Shown here: piece after piece, positions 62,588-64,000 of the stretch
How the letters are laid out: the number at the start of each line of letters is the position of its first letter
Position numbering within the stretch: position 1 is the first letter of the stretch
Source of the DNA: Straminergon stramineum
Taxonomy: Eukaryota > Streptophyta > Bryopsida > Hypnales > Calliergonaceae
Assembly: GCA_963920665.1 (NCBI GenBank)
Contig: OY987263.1
Location: 33,840,547-33,904,546 of the forward strand
Direction of reading: 5' to 3'
DNA: 64,000 nt
Program-made: the position numbers and the translations under genes
The notes under the pieces: generated by a model
Told to the model about the DNA's origin: nothing
Databases searched by the model: none
Seen by the model: the letters and a program-made list of their open reading frames with translations, nothing else

Positions 62588-63400
62588 CATCGGGAGATCT
62601 CCCGTTGATTCCTTCGCAGACTTTTAGTGAATTACTTTATTATCGGGAGATCTCCCGATGTCTCTATAGTGCCATAATTCTAGAACTTTATTTCAAAGAT
62701 GACCAGTGGAGTTCTTCTAGGTCAATCGGACGACATCCTTGGGCAATCGGCTAGGAGAACATCGGGAGATCTCTCGATGACTTCTGAAAACGAAGATTCT
62801 ACAAGATCAATGAGAGATCTCCCTTTGATTTCAGTGATCTAAATTTCTGCATTATCATCGCGAGATCTCCAGATGATCTTGGGAAACGTTAATTCAGCAT
62901 TCTCAACGGGAGATATCCCGATGACTTGAGTCCATCCATATACGAGAAGATCATGAAGAGATCGCTTTATGATTTGAGTGTGGAAGTAGTCCGATTGGCT
63001 ATCATCGGGAGATCTCCCGATGACTTCTTTCAGGAATCATTCCGCTTGGGAATGGGGACCTCATTTTTATTTTGAATGTTGAGATCTACCATTGAATTGT
63101 TTCATACTTTCGGGTTGTGTGCATCGGGAGATCTCCCGATGAAGTGTCATATACTGTGGTTGTTCTGTCCATTGGAAGATCTCTCGATGGTCTTGTGTTA
63201 TTCGGAGACGGGAGAGGTCTGTCCAGACATCTGCCACTCTCGAGTTCTCTTGGGCATTCATATTGTGAGATTGTTTGATGTTCGGATGACTTTACTGCAG
63301 TGGTGGGATTGAATATTTGTAATTCATTATATTACTGCTTTCTTCGACTGCAAATATTTTCTGCTGCACAGTCCTTCGATCGGGAGATCTCCTGATGAAT
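62588..63400. repeat. Second palindrome cluster, about 12 copies
   Basis: Good copies start near 62588, 62641, 62760, 63004, 63121 and 63380. Worn copies lie near 62810, 62857, 62905, 62950, 63070 and 63170. Spacing is irregular, about 50-120 bp, and several are followed by GACTT. The cluster lies directly upstream of the open frame at 63516. Confidence 0.8.
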
Positions 63401-63515
63401 TTGTAGTGACTAACCCTAACTTGTTGTGGACGGTGTCATTTGGAATTGACTTTTTCTAACTTCAACGTTGGGTCCTTTATTTTGCAAATATAGAGATTCA
63501 GAACCTATGTGAGAT

Positions 63516-64000
63516 ATGGTTTCTATCGACAGTGGGGAAGAGTCGATGGATTCGGTCTCAGAGTCGATGGATTATGCAATTACGCCATTTATTGGCGATG
63601 GTGCTGACGAGGGCGAGTCACAGGAGTCTTGCGCCCGGACTTCACCATTGAATGTAGGGGATGTGGTTAAGCTTTATCATCAAGGATTTGGTGAAGTCGG
63701 AGTAGGGTTTGTAGTGGAGGCAAGACCTCAGGGTGAGTGGCTTGGAGTTCCTATTCCATTCGAGCTGTGGATATTTGTTCTCATTCGCCTGTCATCGTTT
63801 ATCGTTGAAGCTTAGTATTTTAGGGTCACACCTTGCCAAAGGGGTTTTACAACGCTCTTAGATGTCCTGAACCGGACGGTGTTGTGGAGTGCCGCGAACG
63901 TTGTTAAATGTACTGAAGATCCCCATTTCGATTCAAGTCCATTTATTCGACAGGAGCAATGGACTAGGATGGAGGTTCATCAGAATGATGCGGTGGGTGT
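63516..64000 (+). pseudogene. Partial gene at window edge with an in-frame TAG
   Basis: An ATG-led frame MVSIDSGEESMDSVSESMDY (acidic) runs into GDVVKLYHQGFGEVGVGFVV and EARPQGEW, and stops at TAG 63813-63815. The same frame then stays open for 61 codons to the window end (YFRVTPCQRGFTTLLDVLNR, then FIRQEQWTRMEV), so the TAG interrupts a longer coding sequence. A GT at 63736 could instead be an intron donor. I recognise no domain. The association with the palindrome cluster and the TAG pattern link it to the gene at 48237-55541. Confidence 0.45.

Overview
This window is nuclear DNA from a land plant. The coding genes have many short spliceosomal introns and lie in AT-rich intergenic DNA. They include plant-typical genes: an ABA/WDS (ASR) pair and the meiotic gene PRD1. 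Short telomere-type CCCTAAA runs are also present. A gene joining a von Willebrand A domain to an alpha-kinase is not something I associate with flowering plants, so a bryophyte or other non-seed plant is my best guess. I cannot name the species.

Layout. 1-4.6 kb: AT-rich DNA with TTAA-bounded repeat elements, then three ~350-bp direct repeats in front of the next gene. 4.7-8.3 kb (+): VWA/alpha-kinase gene, 6 exons. 9.7-11.4 kb (-): ARMC7-like armadillo gene, 6 exons, with a broken SmF-like relic just upstream. 13.0-14.0 kb: a 947-bp TTAA-flanked element; a second copy lies inverted at 33.3-34.2 kb. 16.6-19.1 kb: two ASR genes, head to head. 25.7-31.7 kb (+): WDR91 homologue, 17 exons, one of them followed by a clear U12-type AT-AC intron. 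36.6-37.0 kb (+): intronless Sec61-beta, followed by a decayed tandem copy of its 3' end. 38.3-43.9 kb (-): PRD1, 9 exons, 1324 codons plus stop, with one probable GC-AG intron.

46.5-64 kb is a different kind of region. It is strewn with a 20-bp perfect palindrome (CATCGGGAGATCTCCCGATG and variants, roughly 50 copies) that I do not see in the first 46 kb. The palindromes sit in, between and upstream of members of an unusual gene group. The main member (55541-48237, -) is a ~1730-codon reading frame. It joins a GGQH-containing, possibly ParB/DGQHR-like region to a C-terminal FCP1-type HAD phosphatase-like domain. Its splice sites are kept, but it carries 15 in-frame stops, 13 of them TAG. A second FCP1-like fragment (47185-47511) and a partial gene at the right edge (63516-64000) show the same in-frame TAG pattern. 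The other genes of the window have open frames and use TAG, TAA and TGA as normal stops, so this is not a changed genetic code. The simplest reading is C-to-T decay at methylated CAG (CHG) sites in a silenced family. Nuclear U-to-C editing or readthrough are less likely alternatives that can be tested.

The conserved genes (endosome/Rab7-related WDR91, ER translocon Sec61-beta, meiotic PRD1, stress-related ASR) have no evident shared pathway. The linked logic is confined to the palindrome-rich block. All exon models were assembled by eye from reading frame, splice signals, phase and remembered family resemblance; no search was run.
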